Assembly (NCBI GenBank): GCA_963759115.1
Contig: CAVWXT010000006.1
Span: forward strand, 248,001 to 312,000
Direction: 5' to 3'
Length of the DNA: 64,000 nt
Origin: CAVWXT01 sp963759115
GTDB taxonomy: Bacteria; Planctomycetota; Planctomycetia; Pirellulales; Thermoguttaceae
Shown: piece after piece, positions 38,017-47,316 of the stretch
How the letters are laid out: every line of letters begins with the position of its first letter
Numbering within the stretch: the first letter of the stretch is position 1
Program-made: the position numbers and the translations under genes
The notes under the pieces: model-generated
Told to the model about the DNA's origin: nothing
Database searches by the model: none
What the model saw: only the letters and a program-made list of their open reading frames with translations

Positions 38017-39906
38017 ATGATGACACGTGATCGTTCCGTATTCCCCACGCCAAGGCGCAAACGCGGCAAGAAGTCCTTGAATCTCCTTCTCCAGCGGGCC
38101 CCGATGCGACAGGCGTTTCTTTGCGTCTTTGCGCCTTGGCGTGAGATCGTGCTTCTGCTGTGGCTCTTCTCCTGCGCGACGTGTGCCTGGGCCGGCGGCG
38201 GGCCGGAAAGCGTGCTCTTGGTGGTCAACCCGCGGAGCCCCAACTCGCTGACGATCGCCAACCACTACGCCCACCTGCGACAAATCCCGCCCGACAACTT
38301 GCTCTACCTGGCCTGGGACCCGAAGGCGACGACGACCGACGTCGACACCTTCCGCCGGCAGATCCTCCTGCCCGTGCTCAAGGCCATCCTGGACCGGCCG
38401 TTGCGCGACCAGATCGACTGCGTCGTCTACTCGTGCGATTTTCCCTGGGGGATCAATCTGGAGACCGACATCCGGAAGTTCACCGAGGCCATGCAGCGGC
38501 CGGAGCCGCCGGGCGCCAAGGCCGAGGAGAAGCCCGACCAGGCCAAGCCCACCAAACGCGAGTGGCCCAAGCAGTTCACGCCGGTCGGCTCGCTCACCGG
38601 GTTGACGTACTTGTGGCAGGCCGTCGCTGCCGGGCATCCGGCCTACTTCGACTTTCAGGCCAACTACTACATGCGGCTGCCGGCCCCGGGCGGGCGCGCT
38701 GCGCCCAGCGCGGGCTTCCGCGGCAACCGGCAATACAACGCGAAAGGCGAAGTCGTGGCCTCAGACGGCCGGCGATACTTCCTTTCGGCCATGCTCGGCG
38801 TGACCGCCGGACGCGGCAATTCGCCCGCCAAGGTGCTCGCCTATCTCAAACGGAGCGCCGCGGCCGACGCAGCGCATCCCAAGGGAACAATCTACTTCAT
38901 GAAAAACGGCGACATCCGCTCGAAGGTCCGCGATGCGATCTTCCCCGCCGCGGTCGAGGAACTCCAGAACCTCGGGGTGGCGGCCGAGATCGTCGAGGGG
39001 ACGGTTCCAACGAAGAAACCCGACATGCAGGGCACGGTAATGGGCACGGCCGACTTCGACTGGAAAGCCTCCGGCAGCACGATCCTGCCCGGAGCCATCT
39101 GCGAACACTTCACCAGCTTCGGCGGCATGATGAACGAAGGCGCCAGCCAGACGCCGCTCTCGGAGTTCCTCCGCTACGGCGCGGCCGGCTCGTGCGGCAC
39201 CGTGACCGAGCCGTTCGCCATCGCCGAAAAGTTCCCCTCGCCGTTGATCCAGGTCCACTACGCCCGCGGCTGCACCTTGGCCGAGGCATTCTATCAGTCG
39301 GTCTACGGGCCGTACCAATTACTGATCGTGGGCGATCCGCTCTGCCGGCCGTGGGCGGAGATTCCGCAGGTGTCGGCCACCGGGGTCGAGGCCGGGGCCA
39401 CGCTCCGCGGCAGCCTGACGCTCAAACCCACCGCCACGCTCGCCCACGGCGCCGTCGATCACTTTGATTTGTTCGTCGACAACCTGCGCGTGGCGGGCTG
39501 CAAACCGGATGCAACGCTCACGTTCGACACAACGCCGCTAGCCGACGGGCATCACGACTTGCGGGTCGTGGCCACGGGACCGGAACCGATCGAATCGCAG
39601 GGGTGGAAGATCATCCCGGTCCGCGCGGCCAACCACGGCCACACGATCGAAGTGTCGCTGGCGAGCAAAGCCCCGCTCAAGGCCGACAAGCCGCTTACGA
39701 TCGCCGCCAGTTCGCCCGGCGCGATGGGCATCGTGGCCATGCAAGGCAGCCGCATCGTGGGCCGCATCGGGACCGACAAGGGCCAGATCGAGATTCCCGC
39801 CAACACGTTGGGCGCCGGGCCGGTAACGCTTCGGGTAATCGCCATGGGCAGCGGCGGCCAGCAAACGAACGTCGTGGCCGAACCGTTGGAACTAACGATT
39901 GAGTAA
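38017..39906 (+). CDS. TIGR03790-family exported protein
   Basis: A 629-residue protein. After a signal-like segment ('IVLLLWLFSCATCAWAGGGP') comes the TIGR03790 pattern: 'VLLVVNPRSPNSLTIANHYA', 'LRQIPPDNLLYL', 'DCVVYSCDFPWGIN', and later 'AGSCGTVTEPFAIAEKFPSP', 'LAEAFYQSVYGPYQLLIVGD' then 'PLCRPWAE'. The family is found in planctomycetes and acidobacteria and has no known function; the C-terminal 180 residues look like beta-sandwich domains. The first 36 codons are made from a palindromic repeat, so the true start may be ATG 38104 (MRQAFLCVFAPW) or later. Confidence 0.82.
   Translation: MMTRDRSVFPTPRRKRGKKSLNLLLQRAPMRQAFLCVFAPWREIVLLLWLFSCATCAWAGGGPESVLLVVNPRSPNSLTIANHYAHLRQIPPDNLLYLAWDPKATTTDVDTFRRQILLPVLKAILDRPLRDQIDCVVYSCDFPWGINLETDIRKFTEAMQRPEPPGAKAEEKPDQAKPTKREWPKQFTPVGSLTGLTYLWQAVAAGHPAYFDFQANYYMRLPAPGGRAAPSAGFRGNRQYNAKGEVVASDGRRYFLSAMLGVTAGRGNSPAKVLAYLKRSAAADAAHPKGTIYFMKNGDIRSKVRDAIFPAAVEELQNLGVAAEIVEGTVPTKKPDMQGTVMGTADFDWKASGSTILPGAICEHFTSFGGMMNEGASQTPLSEFLRYGAAGSCGTVTEPFAIAEKFPSPLIQVHYARGCTLAEAFYQSVYGPYQLLIVGDPLCRPWAEIPQVSATGVEAGATLRGSLTLKPTATLAHGAVDHFDLFVDNLRVAGCKPDATLTFDTTPLADGHHDLRVVATGPEPIESQGWKIIPVRAANHGHTIEVSLASKAPLKADKPLTIAASSPGAMGIVAMQGSRIVGRIGTDKGQIEIPANTLGAGPVTLRVIAMGSGGQQTNVVAEPLELTIE
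38048..38148. repeat. Palindromic repeat overlapping the gene start
   Basis: CACGCCAAGGCGCAAA at 38048 and TTTGCGCCTTGGCGTG near 38133-38148 are perfect complementary arms around ~70 bp. The right arm belongs to a motif (CTTTGCGTCTTTGCGCCTTG) that I have seen scattered in many bacterial genomes. It is read as the N-terminus of the TIGR03790-type frame. Confidence 0.7.
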
Positions 39907-39907
39907 A

Positions 39908-40003
39908 GCGAGGGTTCAGAGGTCAGGGTTCAGGGTTCAGATGCTCCAACTCGGGCCAGAATCCGAACTGTCAGTCCTGAACTCTGAACCCTGAACCCTC
40001 TCT
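39908..40003. repeat. GGGTTCA heptamer palindrome
   Basis: Several GGGTTCA/GGTTCAG units on one side (39911-39940) and the complementary TGAACCC units on the other (39978-39999) form a ~90-bp imperfect palindrome filling the gap between the TIGR03790-type gene and tadA. Confidence 0.85.
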
Positions 40004-40006
40004 TGT

Positions 40007-40471
40007 ATGACCGACCATGACCACTACATGCTCTTGGCTTTGGAAGAGGCCGATCAGGCCCTGCGGGAGAACGAAGTGCCCATTGGCGCGGTGATCGTGC
40101 AGGAGGGCCGCGTGATCGCCCGGGCGCATAACCAGCGAGAGCAACTGCACGACCCCACGGCCCACGCCGAAATGATTGCCATCACGCAGGCGGCCGAGGC
40201 GCGGCAGTCGTGGCGGCTCGACGGCTGCACGCTTTACGTCACGCTGGAGCCCTGCCCGATGTGTGCCGGGGCCATCGTGCAGGCCCGGCTTCCCACGGTC
40301 GTCTACGGCACGGCCGATCTCAAGGCCGGCGCGGTGGATTCGCTCTACCGTTTGCTGGACGATCCGCGATTGAATCATCGCGCGGCGGTTGTGGCCGGCG
40401 TATTGGCCGATCGGTGTGGGCAGATGCTCAGCCAGTTCTTTCAGGAGCAGCGGCGGCTGGGGAAGAAATAG
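40007..40471 (+). CDS. tadA: tRNA-specific adenosine(34) deaminase
   Basis: A 154-residue cytidine-deaminase-fold protein. 'DPTAHAEMIAITQAAEA' has the zinc ligand His and catalytic Glu (HAE), and 'LEPCPMCAGAIVQARL' has the two zinc-binding Cys (PCPMC). 'ENEVPIGAVIVQEGRVIARA' is the usual start region. It converts A34 to inosine in tRNA-Arg(ACG). Length and motifs fit TadA rather than guanine deaminase. Start ATG 40007 directly follows the heptamer repeat. Confidence 0.93.
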   Translation: MTDHDHYMLLALEEADQALRENEVPIGAVIVQEGRVIARAHNQREQLHDPTAHAEMIAITQAAEARQSWRLDGCTLYVTLEPCPMCAGAIVQARLPTVVYGTADLKAGAVDSLYRLLDDPRLNHRAAVVAGVLADRCGQMLSQFFQEQRRLGKK

Positions 40472-40733
40472 GAGGACAATTGCATGCGGTGCTACGAGAC
40501 CTACTAAGCCAACTACTTACAGCGAATCAGCCGATTCCCGACGGGAAGCTAACGGGTACCCCGGCCGACACTAGAAGCAAAGCTCGTTGGCGGGAAGTGC
40601 TGTTTGGTGATTGTCGGTTCCAATGAGCAGAGCCCTGTATAGGTTCCATCGCCCTCACTTGCAATACTATGTGCTGACGGCTAAACTCGCGAAGTAGAAA
40701 TCGAGCTATTGGGTTGGTTCGACGGGCGATAAA

Positions 40734-41605
40734 ATGAAACCCACCGACCACGCTACGCTCGCCTTGGCGTGTTTCCTTCTGGCTGCGACGGCAGGCTGCC
40801 GCGATAGATGCGCAGAACCGGACGAAACACCCGTCACAGCGGAACTCATTGCCAAGCTGCGTGAGGCCCACGAACGCTATCTCAATCAAGAAGCGCCGTG
40901 CGCGGCGCCCTGTTCGAGGACGTGTTGCTTGCTCTGAGCCACTGTGCGCACGATGCTGATCTGTCTCCCGCAGACGTGCAGCACTACCTGGGTGCTCCCG
41001 ATTGGCGACCGCAAGAGTTCATTGCAGTTGAGAAATGGCTCTATCGCCACACGTTGGCCAGTGGCGTCGAAGTCGACGCAACGGTCTCCTTCTTTGAAGG
41101 TCGGCTTCAGTCAATAGGGTTCAGAGGCAGGATGCCATGGGACGAGAGGGTTCGCCTTACGCAGTTGGAGTGTCGGGACGCCGTGTTTGTCGGCAAGGGG
41201 AATCCCGGCAAGGGTATACCGGCCTTCTACGCCAGTCGCCGTCTGCATGAAGTCGCGGGCGGCAATTGGGAAATCCTGAATGATGTTTGTGTTGCAACCG
41301 TGAGTGATAAGAGCCGTGACACCCTGCTTGCTCTTCTTGAAGGTCACGGCATATCGTCATCGTCCGTTAGTGGTATGCTGGTCTGTTGCATCAATGTGAA
41401 CGAGAAGGATGCGGAAGAGGCGTTTGCGCTACTCTGGCAAGATGCGAAACAGAAACGCTACTGGGCCCGGTTCGACTGCAAGGGAGGCATCCAGAATTTC
41501 GCGATTCAAGAGAAGGTGAAGAGATCATACAGACGCTTGCCGCCGACGCACCGCAACGTGAAAGACCGTGGTGGCAGTGCCCAGCCTACTTCGTTGTTTC
41601 ATTGA
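40734..41605 (+). pseudogene. Lipoprotein, frameshifted near 40895
   Basis: Begins with a lipoprotein signal (ALACFLLAATAGC), then 'TAELIAKLREAHERYLNQEA'. At about 40895 the frame breaks and continues as 'GALFEDVLLALSHCAHDADL', 'DVQHYLGAPDWRPQEFIAVE', 'GISSSSVSGMLVCCINVNEK' to 41605. One missing base or two extra would explain it. The joined product of about 289 residues has no recognised domain. Its last codons overlap the 3' end of the convergent SGNH hydrolase gene. 40472-40733 has no gene I can support. Confidence 0.5.
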
Positions 41606-42613
41606 ATCTCCGAGGGGCCGCCAATACCTCGGAGCCGTAAAGCCGCGTCAGGGCTTCGGCTACATACTCCGCCAGCGATTCATTCCCGCGGGCGTTCGGG
41701 TGCAAGCCATCGTCGCTCAGTTGCCGATCGGGCCGCAACCACATTCCCGGCGGGGCAAACGGACTCCAGAGGACAAGCTCCCGAATCGCCGTATCGGGAA
41801 TCAACTCCAAGCCGCGTTCTCGGGCAATCTGGCGTTCCAGGGCGGAGAACGGATCGGTAATGAACCCGCGCGGAATCTCCATCAGGACAACTTCGGCCCC
41901 CATCGCCTGGCAGGCGTCGATGATCGTCTCCAGGTTCTCTTTCGTGGCGGCTCGGCTACGTCCCTTCAGGTAATCATGCCCGCCCAACTCGATCACGACA
42001 ACCTGCGGATTCGCCTCGGTAAGCGACGTGAGCAGTTTGATGGCGTCATCGGTTGAGATGCCGTCGCGGCCCAAGTCAACGACCGGGATCGAGACGAGTT
42101 TCTGGAGACGCCGCGGATACCCGAAGGCAGTCAGACTGTCGCCCAGGCACGCCACGGGCCGTTCGGGCTGGAGCGCGGGCGAACGGTCGCAATGAGTCGC
42201 GCGGTACCATGCGGCCGTCATGCAGGCCCATGCGACCCACACGCCCGCGACGCCGCTCCACGCAGTATATCGACCCCAGGTTGTCCGGCTTCTGCTCGTC
42301 TTAAGGCCGCGGACCAGACAGAGCAGTAACATCAAGGCAGCCGTCGCCAGCAGCCCCGGCGACCAATCCACCCGCTTGACCAGCAGGACGGCGACGCAGA
42401 CGGCCAGCGGCAACCATCCCGGCCGGCCGCGCCGCGCAAGAGCGTGTGCCAGAGCAGCCAGACGGCCACCATCCAGGGAATCGCACTGGGAAACGTCAAC
42501 AGCGACGCAATGACAAGCAAGACAACAAGGATCGTGCCGGCGACTGGTGCCAGTCGACGAATCAGTCGCGGCGCGTCAGACCTTCCAGCGGGCTCTGATG
42601 AAATGTCCGCCAT
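41586..42613 (-). pseudogene. Membrane-anchored SGNH/GDSL hydrolase, frameshifted
   Basis: Start ATG 42613: 'MADISSEPAGRSDAPRLIRR', then membrane helices ('VAGTILVVLLVIASLLTFPS'). Near 42425 the frame changes (the sequence resumes 'PLAVCVAVLLVKRVDWSPGL') and the hydrolase domain follows: block I 'VACLGDSLTAFGYPRRLQKL' (GDS nucleophile), block II Gly in 'DLGRDGIST', block III 'VVVIELGGHDYLKG', block V 'SDDGLHPNARGN' (DxxH). It would be an envelope esterase or lipase. One missing base explains the break. The second frame alone is 275 residues. Confidence 0.7.
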
Positions 42614-42677
42614 CGTGACCCTTCCGCCAGCCGACCCCCTGCCGGAGATCGCGACCACCGGTCGCAGCTTTATGTAC

Positions 42678-43808
42678 CTACTCCACCAGCGCCCGCTCGA
42701 TCCGGCCGCCCAGCCGGCAGGTGACCTCATACGGGATGGTGTCGGCGAGCCGGGCGAGGTTTTCGACGCTGTGCGGAGCGGCCGGATCGGACGAGATGAT
42801 CTCCACCTCGTCGCCCGGCCACGCCTGCGGACAGTCGCCGAGATCGACGATGATCTGGTCCATCGACACCCGGCCGCGCACCGGGGCATCGCAGCCGCCG
42901 ATGCGGACCGTCGCTCGGTTCGACCACGAGCGCAGATATCCGTCGCCGTAGCCGATGGGCACGCGTCCCACGCGGCCGTCGCGGCGAAAGGTGTGCGTGA
43001 GCCCGTAGCCGCAACGGTCGCCGGCCCGCACCTCTTTGACCTGCAACAGCCGACCGACCAGCCGCAGGGCCGGCCGCAGCGGCAGCCGCCGCTGCATCTC
43101 GCCGGAGGGCTGGTAGCCGTAGAGCGCGATGCCGGGACGAACCATGTCGAGGTGCGACTCCGGCAGGTCGATCGTCGCCGCGGAGTTGGCCGCGTGCAGC
43201 ACCACTCCGCTCGGGACGCCGGGCGTGCGAACGGCTTGAAGGAACACTTCGAGTTGCCGGCGGGCGAACGTCTTCTCGGCCTCGTCGGCCGTGGCAAAGT
43301 GCGTGTAGATGCCCGAGAGCTTCAGGTTCGGGTCGCTGCCGATCCGTTCGAGCGTGGCCGAAAGCGACGCCGTCGGCACGCCCGATCGCATCATGCCCGT
43401 ATCCACCTTGACGTGTACTTCGGCGACGGCGCCGAGCCGGCGGGCGAACTGGGCGATCACCGGCAGTTCTTGGGGATCGACCACGGTTTGGATGACGCCG
43501 GCCGAGATCAATTCCTCTTGGGCCTCAGCCAGTTCGCCGCCCTGGGCGTAGCCGCAGGCGGAGAAGAAGGTGAGAACCGGCCCGCGGTATCCGAGCGTCC
43601 GCAGCCGGACCGCCTCCTCGGGGACGGCCACGGCCAACATGTCGGCCTGCGAGGAGATCGTGGGCAACAGCAGCTTCAGCCCGTGGCCGTAGCAGTCGGC
43701 CTTGACGACGGCGCAGAGCCGGGCGGTTGGCCCGAGTTGCTGGCGGAGCAATTGCAGATTGGCACGGACCGCGGAGGCGGAGATTTGCGCGGTGAGATAA
43801 CTCTGCAC
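42678..43808 (-). CDS. alr: Alanine racemase
   Basis: A 376-residue fold-type III PLP enzyme. The PLP lysine is in 'LCAVVKADCYGHGLKLLLP'. 'VHVKVDTGMMRSGV' and 'GIYTHFATAD' build the barrel, 'VVLHAANSAATIDLP' the phosphate-binding site, 'MVRPGIALYGYQPS' is the usual signature, and the second-subunit segment is 'GRVSMDQIIVDLGD'. It makes D-alanine for peptidoglycan. The family length (360-380) fits. Divergent neighbours are not part of its pathway. Confidence 0.95.
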   Translation of the reverse strand: MQSYLTAQISASAVRANLQLLRQQLGPTARLCAVVKADCYGHGLKLLLPTISSQADMLAVAVPEEAVRLRTLGYRGPVLTFFSACGYAQGGELAEAQEELISAGVIQTVVDPQELPVIAQFARRLGAVAEVHVKVDTGMMRSGVPTASLSATLERIGSDPNLKLSGIYTHFATADEAEKTFARRQLEVFLQAVRTPGVPSGVVLHAANSAATIDLPESHLDMVRPGIALYGYQPSGEMQRRLPLRPALRLVGRLLQVKEVRAGDRCGYGLTHTFRRDGRVGRVPIGYGDGYLRSWSNRATVRIGGCDAPVRGRVSMDQIIVDLGDCPQAWPGDEVEIISSDPAAPHSVENLARLADTIPYEVTCRLGGRIERALVE

Positions 43809-43829
43809 GGTCGGCCTCGGAAAAGAGCG

Positions 43830-43905
43830 GCAGGGTCCAGGGTTCAGGGTTCAGGGTTCAGAAGCGGAGCACTGAATGCGGAGTCTGAACCCTGAACCCT
43901 GCCCC
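43830..43905. repeat. GGGTTCA heptamer palindrome
   Basis: CAGGGTCCAGGGTTCAGGGT-TCAGGGTTCAG on the left (43830-43861) and CTGAACCCTGAACCCTGCC on the right (43884-43902) flank a short spacer that contains CACTGAATGCGGAGT. It fills the gap between alr and the four-haem protein gene. Confidence 0.85.
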
Positions 43906-45774
43906 CTACTCCTTCTCCTTCTCATAGTGCTCGACGAACGGCCAGTAGGCCTTGAAGTCGAAGTCGGGGCTGTTGTCGAGGTCGTGGCAAGTCATGCACT
44001 GCTGTTTCTCCGACTCGGCCTTGGTGATGCGCACCGCCTTGCGATACCTCTGCTTCAACTCTTCGCTGCCGACCAATTCGACCGAGCAGTGCTTCTCACC
44101 GGGGCCGTGGCAATCCTCGCAGCCGGTGTTGATCAGCAGCGGCGTCTTCTCCTTGCTCTGGTAACCGGTTTCGTACGGGAAGAACTCGGTGGGGTGCCAG
44201 CCGGTGACGTGGCAACTGACGCACTCGGGGTCGTAGTTCCGCGGCGGATCGAGCTTGGCCAACGTGTCATAGGCGTGGGCGTGCAGGCTCTTTTTCCAGA
44301 TCTTGTACGAATCCTCGTGGCAATCGAGGCACTTGTCCGACCCGACAAACCGGCCGTTCTCGTCCTTCAACGGGTGCGGCACCGGCCGCAATCCCAGCCC
44401 GGCAAACCCGGTGTCCTTCAACTGCTCTTGATAGGCCGTCATCAAGAGTTTCATGTCGGGCGAGGCGGCGAACCGCGAATCCAGCGGCACCCGCTGATAG
44501 CGGATCGTTCGCTGGGCGTCGTCCATGAATCCCAGCACCACCGCGTACATCCCCTTCTGACCGACCGTGATCAACAAAGTCTTCAGGCCGGGGACCGTCT
44601 CCGGGTCTTTCGGCGGCACGGGGTGCCCATCGGACGTGACCACGATGTTGAACTCGGGGAACTTCCTGGCCAGCGCCACGGATTCGTCCAGGGCCACGGA
44701 TTTGTCCCTCGTGGCGTGAGCCAGCAGCACGAGGTAGTCGGGCTTCGATTTCTTCAGTTCCGGAAGGATCTTTTGCAGGGCCGCTTCCGGGTCGATCATT
44801 ACAATCTCGTCGTTGCGGATTTCCTTCTGGTACTTCTTGCCCAGCACGGTGGTGACGCCGATCTTCAGGCCGCCGGCCTCGACGAGGCGATACGCGGCGG
44901 TGATGCCGGCGTCGAAGCCGAACAGCCCGACGTTCGCCGAGACGAAGGGGCCGGGTTTGCCGTCGATGGCGGCCGCCATGGCAACCACCTCGCCGGTGGG
45001 CAGCCGGAGATCGTCCGTGCCGAAGGCCACGGCGTCATAGCCCATCTTAATCTTGCTATCGACCAAGGTGCGGAACTTCAGCACGGCTTGCTGGCCGAAG
45101 CCGTGGACCAGGCCGCCCACGTCGAGCCCGACCACCGGCCAGCCGCCCTGGCCGGGATGCGCCGGGCGCGGTTCGGCCTTGTCTTCGATCCAGGAAAGTA
45201 GGGGGCCGTCTTGGCGGAGCTGTTTGAAGAGCGTGTGGCGGCGGCTCATGCCCCCCGTCATGCGGTCCAGGCCGGCGCAACCGCACGGCTCAATGTAGCC
45301 CTCCTCCATGCCGGTGATGATCATGGCCAATTTGGGCTTGGGCCAGTCCTTGAAGATGGAGTCGTTCTTTGCGATCGGATCGAAGGGCACGCCGAGGTTC
45401 TTGGCGACGTTCGGTCGGCCGGGCAGGGGTTGTCCCTTGTCCGCGGCTTTCACCGTTGCTTCCTCGTGGGAAGCGGGCGTGACCGCATAGGACGCGGGCT
45501 TCGGCGGCCCGAGCGGCAGCGCCGGCCGCTCGGTCGGTTCCGTCGTCGCCTTGGGCAGCGGCTCGCTTGGCGGCAAGGCGGCAGGGCGCCGAAACTCGGC
45601 GACCGGCGGCTCGGCGGCCGCGATCGACTCTGCGGCCGGTGGTTGCTCCGCGGCCGAAGATGGCGGCTTCGCCGCGTCCGACTTCTCGCCCGACGCGGGA
45701 CAGCCCAGGATCGTCAACAACAGGACGCCGCCGGCGGCCGCCGACACGATGCTTCGCAGGAATCCGTTCGTCAT
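43906..45774 (-). CDS. Four-haem cytochrome lipoprotein with metallophosphatase-like domain
   Basis: A 622-residue protein starting at ATG 45774, with a lipobox (LLLTILGC). A Pro/Ala-rich linker is followed by a 5'-nucleotidase/metallophosphatase-like domain ('KLAMIITGMEEGYIEPCGCA', 'YDAVAFGTDDLRLPTGEVVA', 'YLVLLAHATRDKSVAL'). The C-terminal part is a cytochrome c554-like domain with four CxxCH sites: 'DKCLDCHEDSYKIW', 'PECVSCHVTGWHP', 'TGCEDCHGPGEKH' and 'QQCMTCHDLDNSP'. It probably carries electrons at the outer or inner membrane; the phosphatase-like domain may be inactive. One base separates it from the upstream DUF1573 gene, so the two are coupled. Confidence 0.88.
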   Translation of the reverse strand: MTNGFLRSIVSAAAGGVLLLTILGCPASGEKSDAAKPPSSAAEQPPAAESIAAAEPPVAEFRRPAALPPSEPLPKATTEPTERPALPLGPPKPASYAVTPASHEEATVKAADKGQPLPGRPNVAKNLGVPFDPIAKNDSIFKDWPKPKLAMIITGMEEGYIEPCGCAGLDRMTGGMSRRHTLFKQLRQDGPLLSWIEDKAEPRPAHPGQGGWPVVGLDVGGLVHGFGQQAVLKFRTLVDSKIKMGYDAVAFGTDDLRLPTGEVVAMAAAIDGKPGPFVSANVGLFGFDAGITAAYRLVEAGGLKIGVTTVLGKKYQKEIRNDEIVMIDPEAALQKILPELKKSKPDYLVLLAHATRDKSVALDESVALARKFPEFNIVVTSDGHPVPPKDPETVPGLKTLLITVGQKGMYAVVLGFMDDAQRTIRYQRVPLDSRFAASPDMKLLMTAYQEQLKDTGFAGLGLRPVPHPLKDENGRFVGSDKCLDCHEDSYKIWKKSLHAHAYDTLAKLDPPRNYDPECVSCHVTGWHPTEFFPYETGYQSKEKTPLLINTGCEDCHGPGEKHCSVELVGSEELKQRYRKAVRITKAESEKQQCMTCHDLDNSPDFDFKAYWPFVEHYEKEKE

Positions 45775-45775
45775 G

Positions 45776-46948
45776 TTATTCTTCAATGGCGAAACTCACG
45801 TGCATTTGCAGCTTGGGCACGCGGGGGTGCGTGGTTTCCAAGGTGATTTCGCCCATCGCGCCGCCTCCCGTGGACAGGCGATTCATCGAGGGGCTGCCCG
45901 GCGGAATCTCGATCGTCAGGGGCGTCTCCACGACAACGCCATCGTTGACTTCGCGGGGTTCGCCGATCGTCACCTTCAACACGCTGGGCGTGACGTCGGC
46001 GACCTTGAACGTCACCTCTTTGCGAAGCGGGCCCCGTGCGACCAGCAGCGCCTGCAGTTGCTTTCCGGTACTGCGAGACATCTCACCGAGGAAAAGGATG
46101 CCGCGATCGGGATCCCAGTGCCGGCTGACCACGACAACCTCGCTGCTAATGGTGCCCGTAATCGGCAGCATCAGCATCGGAGTCGACGCCAGGTTGGTTC
46201 GCAGGATGAGCTCCTGCCTGAGCTTTCCTTCGGGCAACCCGGGCTTCGCCGTCACCTCGACGCGCACGCCGCTCCGCGCCAGCGGGTCTGCGGCAAGGTC
46301 TTCGGCGGAAAGCGGTTGGACTGCCGCCTCAAGGTACTGGCCCGTGGCGGGATCGGACCACTGCTGCCCGAGGATTTTCAGCGGCTCATCGTGATAGGAC
46401 CATAGCCGCAATTGTGCCGTCGCCGACTCGCCCGTCGATACGCGGCCGAGTGCCAATTCCTCGGGGGACGATCGCAGGAGCACCTGGATTCGGCCGGTGA
46501 TGGTCAGCTCGACCTCCGGCCGCGCCGGATCGTTGGTGGAAACGGTAGCCGTCTGCCGCTCAGAACCGGGGTCTTTTGTGGGCTTCCACGTAATGGTGAC
46601 TTTGCCCGACTCTCCCGGCGGGATCATCTCGCGTTCGATCTTCCACGTCGCGGCAGGGCTCGACGCCAGGGTCAAACTGATGCGCAACGGCGCGTTGCCC
46701 GAATTGGTGAAGGTGAAATCGTGCTTTCCGCCCACTTCCCTGTCGACCGTGCCGAAATCGTAGTCGGTCCGGTCAACCGCAACCTTCGGCGTGGGCTTAT
46801 TGGGGCTCGAAATCGAGGACGCCGCGGTCGCGCCGCCTTCGTCGAACTTGGGATTCCACGGTCTCATTCGGATTTGCATTACGGCGATGCCAAAACCGAG
46901 CGCGGCGCCGACGACTACCGAGAAAACGACAAGGAGCAGAGTTCTCAT
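45776..46948 (-). CDS. DUF1573 domain protein
   Basis: A 390-residue protein with an N-terminal membrane anchor ('LLLVVFSVVVGAALGFGIAV'). The DUF1573 Ig-like domain is 'RTDYDFGTVDREVGGKHDFT', then 'FTNSGNAPLRI' and 'TITWKPTKDPGSERQTATVS'. A second similar beta-domain follows ('LRSSPEELALGRVSTGESAT'). DUF1573 proteins are exported, often next to cytochromes and ASPIC/UnbV proteins in planctomycetes. It is the leading gene of an operon with the four-haem lipoprotein (TAA, one base, ATG). Confidence 0.88.
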   Translation of the reverse strand: MRTLLLVVFSVVVGAALGFGIAVMQIRMRPWNPKFDEGGATAASSISSPNKPTPKVAVDRTDYDFGTVDREVGGKHDFTFTNSGNAPLRISLTLASSPAATWKIEREMIPPGESGKVTITWKPTKDPGSERQTATVSTNDPARPEVELTITGRIQVLLRSSPEELALGRVSTGESATAQLRLWSYHDEPLKILGQQWSDPATGQYLEAAVQPLSAEDLAADPLARSGVRVEVTAKPGLPEGKLRQELILRTNLASTPMLMLPITGTISSEVVVVSRHWDPDRGILFLGEMSRSTGKQLQALLVARGPLRKEVTFKVADVTPSVLKVTIGEPREVNDGVVVETPLTIEIPPGSPSMNRLSTGGGAMGEITLETTHPRVPKLQMHVSFAIEE

Positions 46949-47083
46949 GGAAAGGGGATTGTATGGTGAGGAGCGGCTGGATGGGGCTCACAAACGTCTT
47001 GCCGTCAACACCATTTGTCGCCGGCCGGTCCATTTTAGCGGGTTCTCTTGGTCGACGCCACAGAAGATAGCCGGGTTAGGTCC

Positions 47084-47310
47084 TGCTGCGCAGGGTCGGT
47101 AGACGCGGGAATGGGGACTGGCTCCGTCGCCTTGATCGGCCGAACTTGCCGAAACGGCCCGCGGCGACGGTGCCTGTCCCCTTTCCCGCGACGGGCGGCG
47201 CCGCGCCAGGCGGAAAAAAGGGGACAGGCACCGTGGCGGCAACGTTTCTCCCAATGCCAAACCGACTTGCGCCACGGAGCCAGTCCCCCTTTTTCCCCCG
47301 ACCCTGCGTA
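47084..47310. repeat. Nested palindromic repeat element
   Basis: Outer arms CTGCTGCGCAGGGTCGG (47084) and CCGACCCTGCGTAGCAG (47298). Next pair GGGGACTGGCTCCGT and ACGGAGCCAGTCCCC. Innermost pair GGTGCCTGTCCCCTTT and AAAAGGGGACAGGCACC. The whole 227-bp unit is a stack of three inverted repeats. The motifs ACGGAGCCAGTCCCC and GGTGCCTGTCCCC recur, as I recall, in planctomycete genomes. It occupies most of the gap between DUF1573 and the polysaccharide genes. Confidence 0.75.
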
Positions 47311-47316
47311 GCAGTA

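Noticed and set aside
42444..45201. Plus-strand frames of 441-483 codons over alr and the four-haem gene
   Set aside because: Antisense to genes with unmistakable family motifs.
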